From Gaertneriomyces semiglobifer (lineage: Eukaryota > Chytridiomycota > Chytridiomycetes > Spizellomycetales > Spizellomycetaceae), in NCBI GenBank assembly GCA_025558075.1, contig JAHLKF010000018.1:248001-312000 (forward strand): a DNA stretch of 64,000 bases, written 5' to 3'. Below, one piece after another: positions 44,456 through 56,227 of this stretch. Below the pieces are notes generated by a model. That model was not told the origin of the DNA. It searched no databases and saw nothing but the letters and a program-made list of their open reading frames with translations. Positions within the stretch are counted from its first letter, which is position 1; each line of letters begins with the position of its first letter. Made by a program: the position numbers and the translations under genes.

Positions 44456-45784
44456 ATCTCGCGTACTTCCCAGGGTTGACAGCGACAGCGCGAGTTGCTC
44501 AATTTGGAGACCGACGTGAGTCACGTGGACTGCGTTGTTTTTGTCCGACGGCACGCAGCCCCGTCGGCGGGCGGCATGTACCAGTAGCGGTTAGAGCGAG
44601 ATATGAGCAGGGCAACAGCGACCGCTTCCCAGCTCTCGAGCTCGGCAGGAACTGCGCTCGTTCACAAAGCTCTACTATGTGATACTGTCAGCACCGTCCA
44701 AACCTTGCCACCTTTGCGCGACGTTGTCAAAATAGGGAAAACGCTATGGTCGCTTCAGCCAACGCTGCTGAACCGGTTCGCATGAATGTGTCGCAGAAGC
44801 TCGCTGCTGCTTCCGATCGTTCCTGCGGGCGCTTGGTCCTGGCGATTGGCGAAAGAGTAATTGAAGGACCAAAAGCTCGTCCCGAAAATCTGCCAAACTT
44901 GGACCTCGGCGCGACTTGTAAGGGTTAGGGTTAATGTAATTTAGCGTGTATGACATAAACAGGATTACATAACTCCGACGCTGTAAGAACGCTGTTGAGT
45001 GAGGACGGCGATGCTGCATGGTTCAATTAAATTTTGTGCGAAGGTGTTGGTTACTCCACTGCGGTCATGCATGTCATGTAACGCTTAAGGCTTTGCAACG
45101 AATGTCCCAGCGAATCCACAAAATTATAGATTCTAATTTATTGACTGGCATGGTGGTTTTGGGTTGAGAATGAACATGTCAATAGTTGCTGGCGATTCCA
45201 TTGTCTTATTACAACTAATAAAACACATCCCTTTTCATTTGTATCTGGCCAAGACGAAGTTATGTACACATGGTGGAACTGGTAGGGACAAGAGAAACGC
45301 TCCAAAATGGAGCCAGCTGCCAAGGCATTCCGCCTGGGTCTAACAAAACTTAAATAATGGAAGAAATGCACGGCACACCTTGAAGAGTATCCATCTTGGT
45401 ACTGTGCTGCTACGAGGAGGATTTCACGTGTCCAGCCGAGGATTACATTCACGGACTATCTGATGCTGGCGCAAGCTCTTAGTGTCTCTCAAGCCATTCT
45501 TTCGTACCGTAGTACGTATTGCAGAAGTTGACTTCCTGAGAATTATATGCTCTGGATCGAATCGGGGTTAAGGGCCGTGCAGCAACAGTCGGCAGAAACC
45601 CTAACCCTTGGATGGCTGTGGAGTTGATAAGTCGCGCGACGCTTCACTTACGGTTCAGATCTGGCGTTTTCCGCGCGTTGTTTCTTCAACAGTGACACAG
45701 CGGGAGAAGGCAGGGCTAACGAACAGAAAGGGAACGAGACGTGGGCTCTTGGGGATTACACACGCCAGAGACAGAGAGAGGTAG
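44456..45784. other. Divergent region between SUMO ligase and PKS
   Basis: This region likely holds both promoters. It contains two telomere-like motifs, AGGGTTAGGGTTA at 44921-44933 and AAACCCTAACCCTT at 45596-45609, and one weak ORF at 45138-45452. Confidence 0.5.
45138..45452 (-). CDS. Hypothetical protein, 104 aa (weak)
   Basis: This frame starts at an ATG (MNVILGWTREILLVAAQY). It stays open with or without a 45-bp in-frame GT-AG segment (AAG|GTGTGC...CCCAG). The stop TAA is part of AATAAA, as in the SUMO-ligase gene. No family is recognised. It may be chance. Confidence 0.28.
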   Translation of the reverse strand: MNVILGWTREILLVAAQYQDGYSSRCAVHFFHYLSFVRPRRNALAAGSILERFSCPYQFHHVYITSSWPDTNEKGCVLLVVIRQWNRQQLLTCSFSTQNHHASQ

Positions 45785-48700
45785 ATGGACGTCGCGCTCG
45801 TCGGCATTGGATTAAGGCTGCCTGGCGGCTGCTCCGACAAGGATGCCTTCTTCCGTTTCTTGGAAGCAAAGGTACATATACTGACCAAAAACCACCCGTA
45901 TTACCTTGAGTTATTGACTGACTACCTCATTTTTAGGGTGACGCCATGCGACCACCGCCGGAGGACCGTTGGAACCATGCAAAGTTCTATAGCCGTAAGT
46001 GGTCGCATCGTGCTGTGCTGGCGTTTCTATGCTCTAACGCGCTCACCACAATGTTGTAGCGGACCGCGAATGCCCGGGAAAGTCCGTTGCGCCGCTTGGT
46101 GGGTGGCTCACCGACATCCACATGTTTGATCCACTCGAGTTCGGCGTGTCCCAGCACGAAGCCAATGCTTCCGATCCCAGCTTGCGCTTATGCCTAGAAG
46201 TGGCCCACGCTGTTCGTACTAAACCCAGAATTTTGCAAATTGTGATAATGTCTGTCTAACGTTTGTTTCGTCTTTGCTCAGGCCCTCCGCGACTCGGGCA
46301 TAGCCTACACCGGAACGAATATGGGCGTCTACGTCGGCCAGCTCCTTTTTTCGCTCTCCGAAGTGGCGCACGACATTCACTCCATTAAGAGCCATTGGGG
46401 TTACGGCAAGACAATTGCGCTCAGAGCCAACCGCATCTCCTACACGTTCGACTTGACGGGCCCCTCCATGGTTATCGATACAGCGTGCTCCGCCTCTGGA
46501 ACCGCAATGCACGTCGCTCTTAATGCGATTGCCGCCGGCGAGATCGATCATGCGCTTGTAATTGGAGCAAGCACCAATGTTAACCCCGAGGGCAACCTCG
46601 GCTTTTCCAAAATGCACATCCTCTCGCCAGAAGGCTCGAGCAAATCATTTGACGCAGCGGCCGATGGATATGCCAGGTATTTACTTTGTGCATTTGACCA
46701 GTGGTGCTGCCGCTGTTGGTCCACGCTGGTGGAGGTTCTAATTAGGACCTTGTCTCTTCACTTTTAACAAGATCGGAAGGTTTCACCGCCGTTGTTATCA
46801 AAAAGTTGGAAAAAGCCGAGCGTGATGGGGATCGCATTTATTGTGTTATTGCAGGGTCTAGCATCAGTGCGAACGGCAGAGGCCGTAGCATGACCATGCC
46901 CGAACCTGAAGCGCAGAAGCGTCTTGTTTTGGACGCGTACCGCAGAGCCAGAAGGGATCCAGGTGACGCTTTCTATGTGGAACTTCATTCAACAGGAACC
47001 CCGGTCGGCGACCCCGCGGAGGCGAACGCCATCGGCGAGGTGTTTACTCAATATAAGCCCCGACATGAACGCGGGAGTGGTTATCTACGGTACGTTATGT
47101 CCATACAGGTGTTGAGGGAAGGAATGCTACTTACTTTCTTTATCGCTGTTTTAAGGGTTGGAAGTGTTAAAAGCAACATCGGGCACACGGAGGGTTCCAG
47201 CTTTCTTGCCAGCCTCATCAAAGTCGCTCTAATATTGTATCGGAAGCAACTCGTCCCCAACATCCGATTCGTCAATCCGAACCCTGCCATTCGCTTCGAT
47301 GATTTCAAATTGCGGGTTCAAACTGAAAATGAGCAGCTCGAACCGCACATGGCAGCTGCAGATGGCCGATACGTAGCATCCATATCCTCATATGGGATTG
47401 GCGGTGCCAACTGTCACGCCGTGGTAACCAGTTACGCGCCCAATGCAAACGACGCTCAACAGGACACTGCTGTTGAGGAGGAAGATATCTCGTTGCCGTT
47501 GTTGTTCGTTATCGGTACCCGATCCCAGAAATCCTTGCGTGAATTGACGCAACGCGTGATCCAAGCGTATGGTAACTGTGAAAGTCCCAAGACATTGCGC
47601 CTCCTTGCATACCAACTTTGCCGCCAGGCTCGAAATTACCCTCACAAGTCCCTGGCAGTTGCCCATGATTTAGCCACAGCCAAGTTCGTCGATCAACCTC
47701 TCGTACCTCCTGTTCGATCGGACATCAAGTATCGGCATGCGAATGGAATCCACACGTCAGTATGCCTGGTATTTGGGGGGCAGGGTCCCCAACACAATAA
47801 CATGGGGCGCCAGCTTTTCTCGATGTACCCCGCCTTCCGAAACTCGATCAGGCAATCTGACCGATACTTCATCCTTCACAATAACAGCGCGTTAGATATC
47901 AATGGATCTTTCACAGCCATGACTGGTCTTTTCGAAACCGTATCTGATGCAAATTGTGGAGAGCCAAAGATTGTGTTGCCTTCGAATGGGGTTTGGCCTG
48001 TCCAGTTCGTGGTTCTCTCGTTGGTCTTTTATCAAATTGCAATGGTTGATCTTGTGAAAAGCTTGGGTTTACGTATCGACGTCGTCATCGGGCATAGGTA
48101 GGCGTTATAGCACGATTGAAACGTTTCCGAGTGATTAATCACCGCGACGCCTGCTAATGCACATCTTTTCCAAAACAAAAGCCTGGGCGAAATTGCCATG
48201 GGGTACGCCAGTGGCCATCTTACGCACGAGATGGCAATCAAAATAGCGATTGCGCGTGCAGCGGCCATGAAGCATGTAGAGAACAATGGTGCCATGGCAG
48301 CTTTGGCTTGCAGCAGCCTGAAGGCCCAGCGCTGTCTTCAAGCGATACCGATGGCTGCTACGGACCGCTTATTTGTTGCCGCAAGCAACTCGCCCAGGGC
48401 CGTCACAGTGGCCGGGGCTCCCGCAACGGTCGACAACTTTGTGGCGGATGTAAAATCTCAGGGCGTGCAGGCTAAAAGGCTCCGCGTGACCTGTGCCTTC
48501 CACACCGAGTTGATGAGCCCCGCTCGCCCGAGTTTCTTAGCCCATCTAGAACGGTTTTCGTCTGATTCTGCTGCTGAAGGATCGAACCTTGGTTGGAGTA
48601 GGCTGCCTGATCAGGAGAGGGTGCCTGTCATATCAACCGTAACTGGAAGTTGGTTGGATCGATCTTTCGATGCGGTAATGTAACGATGCTTTGTTCAGTT

Positions 48701-51700
48701 TCTCCGCTGTGCAAAATTGAGCTGACCTTGTTAACGAACAAACTCATCAGGAATACTGCTGGGATAATATTCGAAAACCGGTGTTATTCCGAGAGTCTAT
48801 TGAATTCTGTTTGCGAGAACACGGAAACAACGTGGTGTTTGTTGAAGTTTCTCCACATCCTGTGTTGAAGGGGTACGTTGAGGAATGCGGGGCTGAGGTG
48901 TGCGTCCCTTTGGGACGGCGCCCGTCCTCTAAGCAGACAGAGGTTGCGGATGGCGTATGTTTGGAGGCGAAAACTCTTTGCGAGGGCTTTGGGAAGATTT
49001 TGGCCTTCTCGAACTATGACCATAATGTGGTCAACCTTCGGCAGCTGTATTGCCTTCCGGACCTCCTGGCGGCGGAAGACATACCGCATCCCGAGTATCC
49101 CTATCAAAAGATACCTTGCGTGCCACCAGAAGACCCCACGGCCCGTTTTCATCGATTGGGGGTTTCAAACTCTTGGCGGGACTTCCGTCTGAATGCGTTG
49201 ACACACCCGTGGCTTGACATGTACCGCATAGCTGGCGTACGACTGATACCAACTGCCGGGTAAGTTTGCGTGCACATTTTGGGGCCCTGTTGATCAGCAC
49301 AACTCATTCGAATGGGTGGCGCAGGTATATAGCGGGCTTGCTGATGTCGGGAGTGCATACAATCTCAGATTTCAGTGTGCTGGAACCACTCATCATTCCG
49401 GACGAGCAAGCCGTGCCTAAATACGTCCACCTCGCTTTGAAGGGAGATGGCTGGGAGCTAATGAGCAATGGAGTCGCTCCGGATGCGCCCGCCGACTGCG
49501 ATCAGAATGGAATCATCTTCCGCACCGTTCATGCGAGAGGCACCTATTCTAGTGCTACAGACTTGAGTGTGGAGACGGAACTGAACGGTTCTTCGCTGTT
49601 GCTCCCGAAACCTGAGGACACCAAGGGCGACAAACTGCGATTGCTAGGCAGCGAGTATTATGGACTTTTCCCCAGTATATATCATTTCCAGGGCAAACAC
49701 TCGAAACCCATCGAATGGATTGAGTATAACAGCTTTACACAAGCATTTACTGCTAGTATTGCGCCCTTCCTCGATTTCTCCAACAATACTCCTGTTGAAG
49801 ATGTCGAGGAGCAGGTCATCGTTCGCGGTACGTTGTTTTGTCCCTTCAATCTTGCGTGACCCGCTCAATGACGACCCCTATTTTGTTATTAGCTTTGGAG
49901 GCGGTTCTACAAAGTGGATTCATAGCTCAATTGGATGGTGAAACTAAAAAACTGTTTTTCCCTCGGGTCCTGATCCCTAAGGGCTGCTTGCAGATCTGCG
50001 TCAATATTGCGTCTGCCGAACGCCACTTGTTGCGCGAACGGTTGGTTCTACACGGGCGCTTGGCGGAGTGGTGTGGAGATGGGTTTTCCGTAAATTGCGT
50101 GTTGATGGAGGAAGCCACTAACCGCACCTTGGTCGAGCTGAAGGGCGTCCGCTATTCACCCGTCAGTGCGGCTCATACGCAGTTTAGCTCAATTGTCTCA
50201 GCCCATAGCTTGTCGTGGCAAGGCACTGAGGATGATGCAGAGCTTTCCACGGTACCGGGCATTATCCCCATCCATCAAGATGCAACAGGCCGATTTCAAA
50301 GTTCCGATGAACAAATGGATCCGAGTAACATGATTCCTTTCGAAGAGCATGACAAGGCCGCCAGCGCCAAACCTGCGATCATGCTTTTTGAAAAGGAGAC
50401 CATGCCTCCGGCAGAGCAGCAAGAATTCGCGAGGTCATACCTGAAGCAGCGAGGCGGATTGATCGAGCCATACATTAAAGTGGGCAGTGGTTCAGAACTT
50501 CTGGTCCCTCGATTGACTCCCGGGATCAAGGAGGAGATTCTTGGATCACGCGGATTCCCAGGTGCAACATTTATCATTGCGGGTGGGCGCCCTTGCATGG
50601 CCAATCATCTTGCATGGGAACTTGCTCAGTTGGGATCCAAAAAGATTGTCCTTTGCAATCGGGAAGAAGCTGTGACATTAGCGGGTCATTTCTCCGCCGC
50701 CGCGCTGCGACCAAGGCTCAAGGCGCTTGGTTGTACGCTCGATGTTATGTCGGACCTTTCAACGCTAAACGAGTTTCAGAGTTCAACGTTGGCTGGTGAG
50801 GGCGCCTGCGGAGTGATATTGTTGTCGGAACTCGCCTCTTGCTGCGAGCATCTTGACACCGAGTCTTCATCCGTTTGCGAAGAACCTATGTATTTGCCGC
50901 ATCAATTGGAGACATTGGGATGGCCCATTGTGGAGATGCGTTTCGTGCAAAGTAGCGACAGGTCAGTAATCGGTTATAGCTGATGCGTTTAACTGAACCG
51001 CATTGAAACGTTTTCTTTGTCAGCTTGTTCTTTTCGATGGCGAATGACGCTGCTGATCGAAGCGTAGTGTACATGACGGAAGGCCTCGCTTGCTCTCTGT
51101 GCGAGACGGTAAATCGAACACGGTCGCAACCAATGAGCATTCGGGCTCTGTGCAAGTTTTTGGTTAACTTCATGCCAAATTGCCATCAAACTTGCGTCAT
51201 TACCTCAGGAGGAACAGAAGATATCAAAACCGTACACGGTCTTTTCGCTCAAGGACAAGGTGCCGCCACTGACGCGGAAAATGAATTGAAGCAAGCAATT
51301 TTGTCGACCTGTGCTGAGTGTTTAGGTATTCCGGAAACATCGTTGTCGGAGTCTTCGCCATTGGTATCCTGCGGACTGGACTCGCTGGCAGGTATGGAGA
51401 CAACCGGTTTATAATATCCCTTGCTGGGAAATTTACTCATTTTGTTCATTATGTTCATTATGTTCCGCAAAGCCTCTCGACTTAGCTGGCTTTTAGAGAT
51501 GAAGCACAATCTCCTCGTGCCGCAAATCCAACTTCTGGACCACATAACCGTTGAGGATTTGTGCAAGATACGCACGGAGAATGAAGAAGGTTCCTCTGGT
51601 CTGAAATTGCAGCATTCAGGCTCAAATTGCATACAACCGGCAGTCAACGACGCCGTCGCGCGGTGTGGGCAACACACTGCCCCTGCATGTCCGTTTGAGG

Positions 51701-53048
51701 AGTCTATTTGGATGGCGCAGGAAATGGAAAACAACACGGCGTATCAGGAGGCGTACTTATTTACAATCGCGACCAAGGCTTCCGAACTAGATTCACGAAA
51801 GCTAGCTGCTGCAGTTCGGTCAATGTGTGATCGACATGGGTCCCTCCGCACCACCCTGGTATGGGATGACGATGAGGAATATCTGACGCAAATCACGCAC
51901 GCGAGCAGCGAGTTCCAGTTGGACATTGTCGACTTATCGGATACCCCGAACGGCGAAGGGAAAGCGAGACAGGCGTGCCTGAACACCAACTCGGAGGTGC
52001 TGTTCGAATTGGAGTCTCTACCCATTGCGAAGGGCACCCTTTATCGAGTATCCGTGGAGAAATGGCTCCTGCACCTCGTCATCCACCATGTGGCCATCGA
52101 CCACGTGTCGTTAGATATCATGTTCAAAGACATTGCTCGGTTGTATGCCGACCAGCCTCTGCCAGCTTTAGACTACCAGTACGGGGATTTCTCCGTCGAC
52201 GAGAGTTCGCACAGCGAGTCGCTCGAGTTTTGGAAGAAGCATTTGCGGGGAAGCCGCCCGTTGATTATGAGTCTTCCTGGTCCTGCAGGTAACCGTACAC
52301 AGTGTTCATTGGCCCAGAGGTTCGGTGGCGCGCTTAACATGCTGTTAATCAAACAGGTACTCCCAATGTTTCCTCGAACCACTTGCGCGTGAACATCCCA
52401 ACCGCGTCTTTTGCACGCTTTGAACAAGAATGCCAAAAGCATCGCATGACAAAGTTTGCCGGGTATTTCACTGCATTTAATGTGTTGCTGCACCAACTGA
52501 GTGAATCCGCGCAAGGAGATTTTGTGGTTGGATCGCCATTTTCCCGGAGGACCTTGGCCGAGTTCGAGAACACGGTCGGGTACTTTGTCAACATGCTGCC
52601 GGTGCGCGTGTACGTTCAACCGGAGATGACGTTTCTCGACCATGTCGCTGATTTACGCGACATCCTCGCCGGTATCATGTTGCATTCAGCCGTGCCTTTC
52701 CAGATGATTGTGGACCGTGCTCGCGATCCCGACGCTGACCGAAGCCTGTTTCGCCATGTGTTTGTGTTTTCGGGCGATCGATCTGCGGACTTTGTTCAGG
52801 ACATGGAAATGGCGTTCGAGGCCTCTGTGCGCTTCGAGTGCCTTCCTCCACCGGATGGCAAGTTTCCGTTTCTCCTTCACTTGGACATTGCGTTAGGAAC
52901 GATCACCGCCGAGTTCGACCCGGCGCTGTTTTCGCCCGCGCGCGTGGCGGACCTCACCGACCGCTTCGTCCAGCTGGTTGCTCTAGTGGGCGACGACTGG
53001 AACACGCCAATTGGTGGCCTTTCCAGCCGCGGCGCTGTTGGTCGCTAA
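45785..53048 (+). CDS. Polyketide synthase with terminal condensation domain (KS-AT-DH*-KR*-ACP-C), 2133 aa, 13 exons
   Basis: Exons are 45785-45871, 45937-45994, 46060-46211, 46282-46676, 46772-47089, 47156-48097, 48182-48674, 48751-49259, 49325-49827, 49893-50961, 51024-51391, 51473-52288 and 52357-53048. All twelve introns (62-95 bp) keep phase. KS has the triad DTACSAS (Cys168), ELHSTGTPVGD and SNIGHTEG. AT has GHS|LGE (Ser651, split by an intron) and CAFHTELMS, close to the malonyl-type HAFH. The DH motif HxxxGxxxxP reads YRIAGVRLIP (Tyr973 in place of His), and the helix Asp is Glu (LEAVLQ). A short KR-like fold has a poor nucleotide motif (AGGRPCMA). ACP has GLDSLAAS (Ser1629). The C domain has HHVAIDH (His1836, His1837, Asp1841). 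No ER, methyltransferase, A domain or reductase follows; the stop after C is clean. It is probably a non-reducing or partner-dependent synthase whose C domain passes the chain on. Confidence 0.93.
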
Positions 53049-53805
53049 TGGGTCACTTTTTGCTCTCGGCCGACAAAAAGCTCGCGCCAACGGCACCCGG
53101 GGATTTCGCAACCTTGGAGGTCCCCACATATTTTTGAAGTAGAATGCATCCGGAATGCCCCGCCCGGATGAAAGCGCATTATATAGCAAATTAACAAATT
53201 ACATAGAGCATTCGGCCAATTCCCATTGGCCGACCATAGATAGATGGATATAGATGGGACGTATAGTTAGAGTCATTCTAGACATAGTGGTGCCTCTTTG
53301 TTTATTTCTTTTCCAGCGAGTCTGGTGCATTAAAAAATGGGGCCTCACGTGCCTCATTCATGGACAGTATGACCGATATGGAACCTGCATAGGCAAACCC
53401 AAACTGTTCCTTGTGTGAACTCATAACGCTTCATGTGGTAGGCCCCACATGAGGTTCATCGATATTCGCGACCTCAGCACATAACAAACCTATGTGCCTG
53501 CTAAGAGGTATACAGCACCATAGATTTCCCCGCCTTCTATCATCCTTCATCTTAGTAGCGAGCACACCTACCATTCCGCATTTCCATAGATGCCCTCCTG
53601 TTCACGTTCACTTTACTAGTAGTAACTAGCAACAAGGGCAACAAGGGCGATAACACTACGCGCCCTGGGGGCATGTAACCCTAACCCCACCGACTCCGAC
53701 GCAACTGCCGCGAACAAGGCCTGGATCTGGAAAATGGAAATGGAAATGGAAACAGCGCTTGGAGGAGCTCTCAAGTGAATCGTAAGGAAGAAAGGAAGGA
53801 AGGAC
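53049..53805. other. Intergenic region with two hairpins
   Basis: This is the PKS 3' flank and beta-lactamase-like gene promoter. TCATGTGG pairs with CCACATGA (53431-53452) and GCACATA with TATGTGC (53477-53497). A CACGTG lies near 53347, and telomere-like TAACCCTAACCCC is at 53676-53688. No gene is present. Confidence 0.5.
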
Positions 53806-55706
53806 ATGGTTGTCGTCCGCCTCGTCGCCTCGCGAGGCACGGCACTCCGTTTGCAACGGGGCTTCTGCCGCCGGTTGCTGCTGAGGGCCGCCTCCGGCAC
53901 TGCAACAACAAGCAACTCATTGGCCTCTCGGATAGACAGGTGCGCCAAGGAAGTTGCAATCATTTCATACACTGACTGACGATGGTTCAGGATGCGCTCA
54001 GATTTTGGAGCCCCCGGATGTGCGGTGGCCGTGGTTAAGGGCAACGGTGACGTGGTCTTCTCCGGCGGATGGGGTTCTCTCGGAGTCGCTCGGCCGTATG
54101 CATCTTCGCCCGTCACAGACCGCACTCCTTTTGCCATTGGATCCATTGCAAAGACTTTCACAGCGCTGGGTGCGTTTGCAGTCGACGGAGTCTTACTGCT
54201 GTTCGTTCGTTCACATTATTCCTTCAGCGATAGCGACCCTGGTGCAGCAAGGGAAATTGTCGTGGCAAGACCGCGTACGCGATCACCTTCCCTCCTTTGT
54301 CCTTCCAGACCCGCTGGCCAACGAGCACACCACGGTGGAGGACATCCTGTGCCATAGAACGGGAATGCCTGGACACGATATGCTTTTGTAAGCACGACTC
54401 CCCACAGCTCATTTTTGCATTGGCCCGACCTCACCCTATTCATATTTCCAGATTTCACAACAAAAACCTGACCAGAGCCGAGTGTGTTGAGCGACTTCGA
54501 CTTTTAGACTCTACAGCCCCATTTCGCACCACCTTTCAATACAACAACCTTATGTGGGTATTCAAATCAACTTGTCGGTTTGGGTGAAGCACTCGCTGTG
54601 TGACCAATTCGGATGAAGTCTGCGTATTACGTGACCCGGAACAAATCCACGCGCGCTAGCTCGGTCGTACTCGATACTGATTATGACTATGAATGCATTT
54701 TTATTCTAGGTACGTAGCAGCAACGGAACTGGTCAGCAAGGTATCCGGTAAAGACTTCTATGACTACCTCAACGAAACTGTCTACGTCCCATTAGGGATG
54801 GGTGATTCATCACCTGTACTCCACAATACAGAAATCGCTGCTCGTCCGCATGCAGCTGGGACCGACAATGGCTTGATTGAACGCGCATTTCCCGACGCGC
54901 AAAACATTGGTGGAGCGGGCATGCTCTACTCGAACGCCCTGGACATGGCGAGATATATGGCGACGCTGCTTAATGGTGGGACTTGCCCAAGCTCGCGGCA
55001 CACCATTGTGGAGCCTTCCGTCCTTGACACACTGTTCAGGCCCAGGATCCCGGTCACGCCAGATCCGGCGGAGTATCACGAGTATGGCCGCTTGCTTTAC
55101 GGTTTGGGCTGGATGGTTAATCATTTCCACGGGCGGCATATGGTGTCCCACGGTGGAAACATTGCCGGCTATTCTGCATGGCTAGGCCTTTTGCCGCAAG
55201 ATGACCTAGGGGTTGTCGTCCTTACAAACAGGGAAGTATGCTTCCTCAACGAAGCGGCTGGGTTGACGCTCATGGAGGAGTTCCTTACTGCCGACACTCC
55301 ACGGGTTGATTGGTCTGCTAGGTACCTGAAGACTCATAACGAGCTGCAAGAGCAAATACTGCCGTGGAAACCCAGCAGCGACGCTTGTGCAGGCTTGCCT
55401 ACTGCTTCTGCTCTATCGTGCGAAGGCACTTATGTCCACAAAGCGTACGGCACGGTCGTTATTACATCCTCCGAAAGTGCTGTTTCGGACAAGTCTAAGA
55501 GGAACCTTCTCGTTAAGATCAATGGCTGTGAGTATAAGGCCCATGTGACGGAGGAGGATGATGCCTTCAAGGTGAATATGCTGGATTACGGCTTTGCCGT
55601 ACCTGGCCAATTCCATCGGACGGAAAACTCAAAGGATGCCCCTACATCTGCCATCTCCCTATTATTAAATCCGGCAGTTGGACCTTATGTTTTCACTCGG
55701 ACGTAG
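53806..55706 (+). CDS. Beta-lactamase-fold serine hydrolase or acyltransferase (LACTB/LovD class), 523 aa, five exons
   Basis: Exons are 53806-53939, 53991-54169, 54228-54387, 54452-54553 and 54710-55706, with introns of 51, 58, 64 and 156 bp, all in phase. The SxxK motif is SIAK (Ser96, Lys99) in FAIGSIAKTFTAL, the YxN motif YNN (Tyr188), and the third motif HGGNIAGYS. The C-terminal 170 residues form an extra domain, as in many class C-like hydrolases. The first 30 residues are Arg-rich with no acid (VVVRLVASRGTALRLQRGF) and look like a mitochondrial presequence, as in animal LACTB. Genomic position next to a PKS suggests instead a LovD-like acyl transfer or product-release role. The two readings conflict and the sequence cannot settle it. 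Confidence 0.88.
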
Positions 55707-56227
55707 AATGAACCTCTTGTTGTCAGGCGGTTACACATCTTTTTTCCTTTTAGGCACGTTGGCGGAATGCTTTTGCCGCCAGATAGTTTTCCATAGCTCA
55801 TATTAGACAGTGCACCAACGGTGCTGTTTATCTAGATATACGTAACATCCATAGTAGGTTAGCTCGAATGCTAATTCTAATAAGATTATCGAAGTTCCAC
55901 AAAGGTTCTGTGCCCAAGTACTTCGAGTGTTCATCATTGTATTGAGAACTGTTACGATCAATGCGACCGGCCGGCGTGCCACATTTGTATGCGTACATGT
56001 GCAGTCATGATATGTATAATAATAACTGTGTTGACAAATATTTTCCTAGGGCGCTAGCCTAATTCTAGTACTGAGGTCCTATCCTTTCTATCTAAATTGC
56101 GCCTCATGAGGTTCTACGATATATTACTTTTTTCTTCTACATTCTGTGCAAAATACGTTGCGCGAAGTTGCAACTTATACTGCCTTGTTTCCTTCCTCAA
56201 CTGACTGATGCTTTAACAATGAGGCTT
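55707..56227. other. Convergent 3' region
   Basis: The stops of the beta-lactamase-like gene and the NRPS face each other across 521 bp of AT-rich sequence. No gene is seen. Confidence 0.5.

Noticed and set aside
44603..44785. Short plus-strand ORF opposite the SUMO-ligase start
   Set aside because: It has only 60 codons, with no signals and no recognised content.
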